A stretch of 16,864 nucleotides of DNA from assembly GCA_021160845.1 (NCBI GenBank), contig JAGHBT010000045.1, forward strand, positions 1-16,864, read 5' to 3'. The translations under genes and the position numbers were made by a program. The notes beneath the pieces were generated by a model, which saw nothing but the letters and a program-made list of their open reading frames with translations, was not told the origin of the DNA and did not search any database. Position 1 is the stretch's first letter. Each line of letters begins with the position of its first letter. The stretch comes from a bacterium (GTDB lineage: Bacteria; Krumholzibacteriota; Krumholzibacteriia; Krumholzibacteriales; WJIX01). This document shows positions 15,948 through 16,864 of the stretch, piece after piece.

Positions 15948-16864
15948 ATGAGTGATTTTGAGTTAAATTCGGTGAACTGGCGGGATGGTATGCTCATTTC
16001 AATGAGTCATCTCAGGGATCAGGATCGATATTTCGAAGAATTATCCCGCTGGCACGCGGCTGAAACGAACGATAATTACGGGCTGGTCAAAAAGACACAG
16101 GATCAGCCTGCCATGAAATATAGCGCCACAATAAGTGGAAACCGGCTAAAGGTCGAGGTGAGTCTATGCCGGGCTATATTGCCGTGCGGAATGTTTGTGG
16201 AGTTTAATGAAACGATCAGCGGAGGGGGCGTCTTAAAAGCCGAGGTGGATGTCAAGGAAACCAACATACCGGTGTTTTTGGGAGTTATGGTGGGCGACAA
16301 AACACAGGTTGGGGATCCCGACCCTTCCGAGGAAATACCCCGCATTCCATATGAGATACCGAATTATACTCTCAGTTTAATCGAGCCGCCGAATCTTCCT
16401 GAAGTCGGGTATTTGCAGATAGCCGCCCTGGCTGTAAGTGGTTCCGAAGTCTCCCATGCCCAGGATTATTACCCGCCGTGCGTTAGTATTAACGCGGACG
16501 AACGCCTTTCCGCCAAGGCGGTCGACTACAGAAACAGATTGGAGAATCTGCTCAAGCTTTCCTCGCGTGCCTACATGGCGGCTTTTTCTTCCAAGGGGCT
16601 CGAAGGGGCTTCGACCAGATTACAAAATGAGTTCAAGGAAACAATGCATTATATAGCGTACCACATAGCCTCGACCCTCGATGATTTTGTGGTGGGGAGA
16701 AATGCCGGGCATCCGATTGGAATGATTATTCGTTTGAAGAAATTGTTTAGAGTTGTTTCTTCGTTACTTAATGTACGCCCCGGGTTAAAAGACTATCTGA
16801 ACGAGAAGTTTTTTAACGGGGAGAACACCGATGCGAGAACATATTTGTCCTCGGTAGATGCCTT
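15948..16864 (+). CDS. tssK: T6SS baseplate protein TssK (5' part, cut by window end)
   Basis: An open frame from ATG 15948 continues to the window end (305 codons) without a stop. AGAGGTGG at 15937-15944 is the ribosome-binding site. The N-terminus carries the TssK signature V-N-W-R-D-G-M-L-I-x-M-x-H-L-R-D-Q-D-R-Y-F-E-E-L, equivalent to the family's 'V.W.eGmfl.pqHFqqqe.y'. A beta shell domain follows to about residue 165, then a helical middle domain with R-L-E-N-L-L-K-L-S-S-R-A-Y. TssK connects the TssEFG wedge to the membrane complex. The full protein is usually 400-460 residues, so about 100-150 residues are missing. The closest look is to Bacteroidota-type TssK. Its position directly after TssG and behind its own promoter may mark the first gene of a second transcription unit. 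Confidence 0.85.
   Translation, partial: MSDFELNSVNWRDGMLISMSHLRDQDRYFEELSRWHAAETNDNYGLVKKTQDQPAMKYSATISGNRLKVEVSLCRAILPCGMFVEFNETISGGGVLKAEVDVKETNIPVFLGVMVGDKTQVGDPDPSEEIPRIPYEIPNYTLSLIEPPNLPEVGYLQIAALAVSGSEVSHAQDYYPPCVSINADERLSAKAVDYRNRLENLLKLSSRAYMAAFSSKGLEGASTRLQNEFKETMHYIAYHIASTLDDFVVGRNAGHPIGMIIRLKKLFRVVSSLLNVRPGLKDYLNEKFFNGENTDARTYLSSVDA

Noticed and set aside
1..16864. CRISPR array, tRNA, insertion sequence or attachment site
   Set aside because: No regularly spaced repeats, cloverleaf-like sequence, transposase motif or terminal inverted repeats were seen on reading the window.

Overview
The window is the 5' part of a type VI secretion system (T6SS) locus. All genes are on the + strand, tightly packed, and mostly preceded by purine-rich Shine-Dalgarno sequences. 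The apparatus genes run in the order clpV (tssH), tssB, tssC, tssD (hcp), tssI (vgrG), tssE, tssF, tssG, tssK, with tssK cut by the window end. The tube protein (short, with a TGRPS...GG motif) and the sheath protein resemble the Bacteroidota-type T6SS (subtype iii) more than the proteobacterial forms. Base composition is intermediate and no rRNA or housekeeping marker is present, so the organism cannot be named. It is a Gram-negative (diderm) bacterium, possibly Bacteroidota/FCB-related or from a less-studied phylum.

Region 1 (about 1-5937) is an accessory, cargo-like module. It holds the tail of an upstream gene, an exported PepSY-like protein, a DcrB/DUF1795 (Eag-type) chaperone-like protein, a beta-rich Ig-like protein with a possible T6SS-tip-type C-terminal domain, a large calcineurin-like metallophosphoesterase with a complete metal-binding motif set, and, overlapping its end, an exported pentapeptide-repeat protein. 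The most economical reading is chaperone + adaptor + phosphoesterase effector + envelope-located immunity protein. This is inferred from gene order and domain types and is not shown directly.

Region 2 (5938-6113) is a non-coding gap with a good sigma70-type promoter that should drive the structural operon.

Region 3 (6114-15882) encodes the sheath-recycling ATPase, sheath, tube, spike and baseplate. The ClpV frame is broken by an apparent one-base deletion exactly in the first Walker A motif. A 10-bp perfect inverted repeat lies between tssD and vgrG, and the vgrG start region is a 30-bp tandem duplication carrying two equally spaced ribosome-binding-site/ATG pairs. The TssG protein carries an N-terminal PASTA-like domain, the most unusual protein architecture in the window.

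Region 4 (15883-16864) has a second strong sigma70-like promoter (perfect TTGACA, 17-bp spacer) immediately before tssK. tssK and whatever follows (probably the membrane complex) may therefore form a separate transcription unit. No membrane-complex gene (TssJ/L/M or TssN-R), PAAR protein, tRNA, CRISPR array, insertion sequence or Rho-independent terminator was found.
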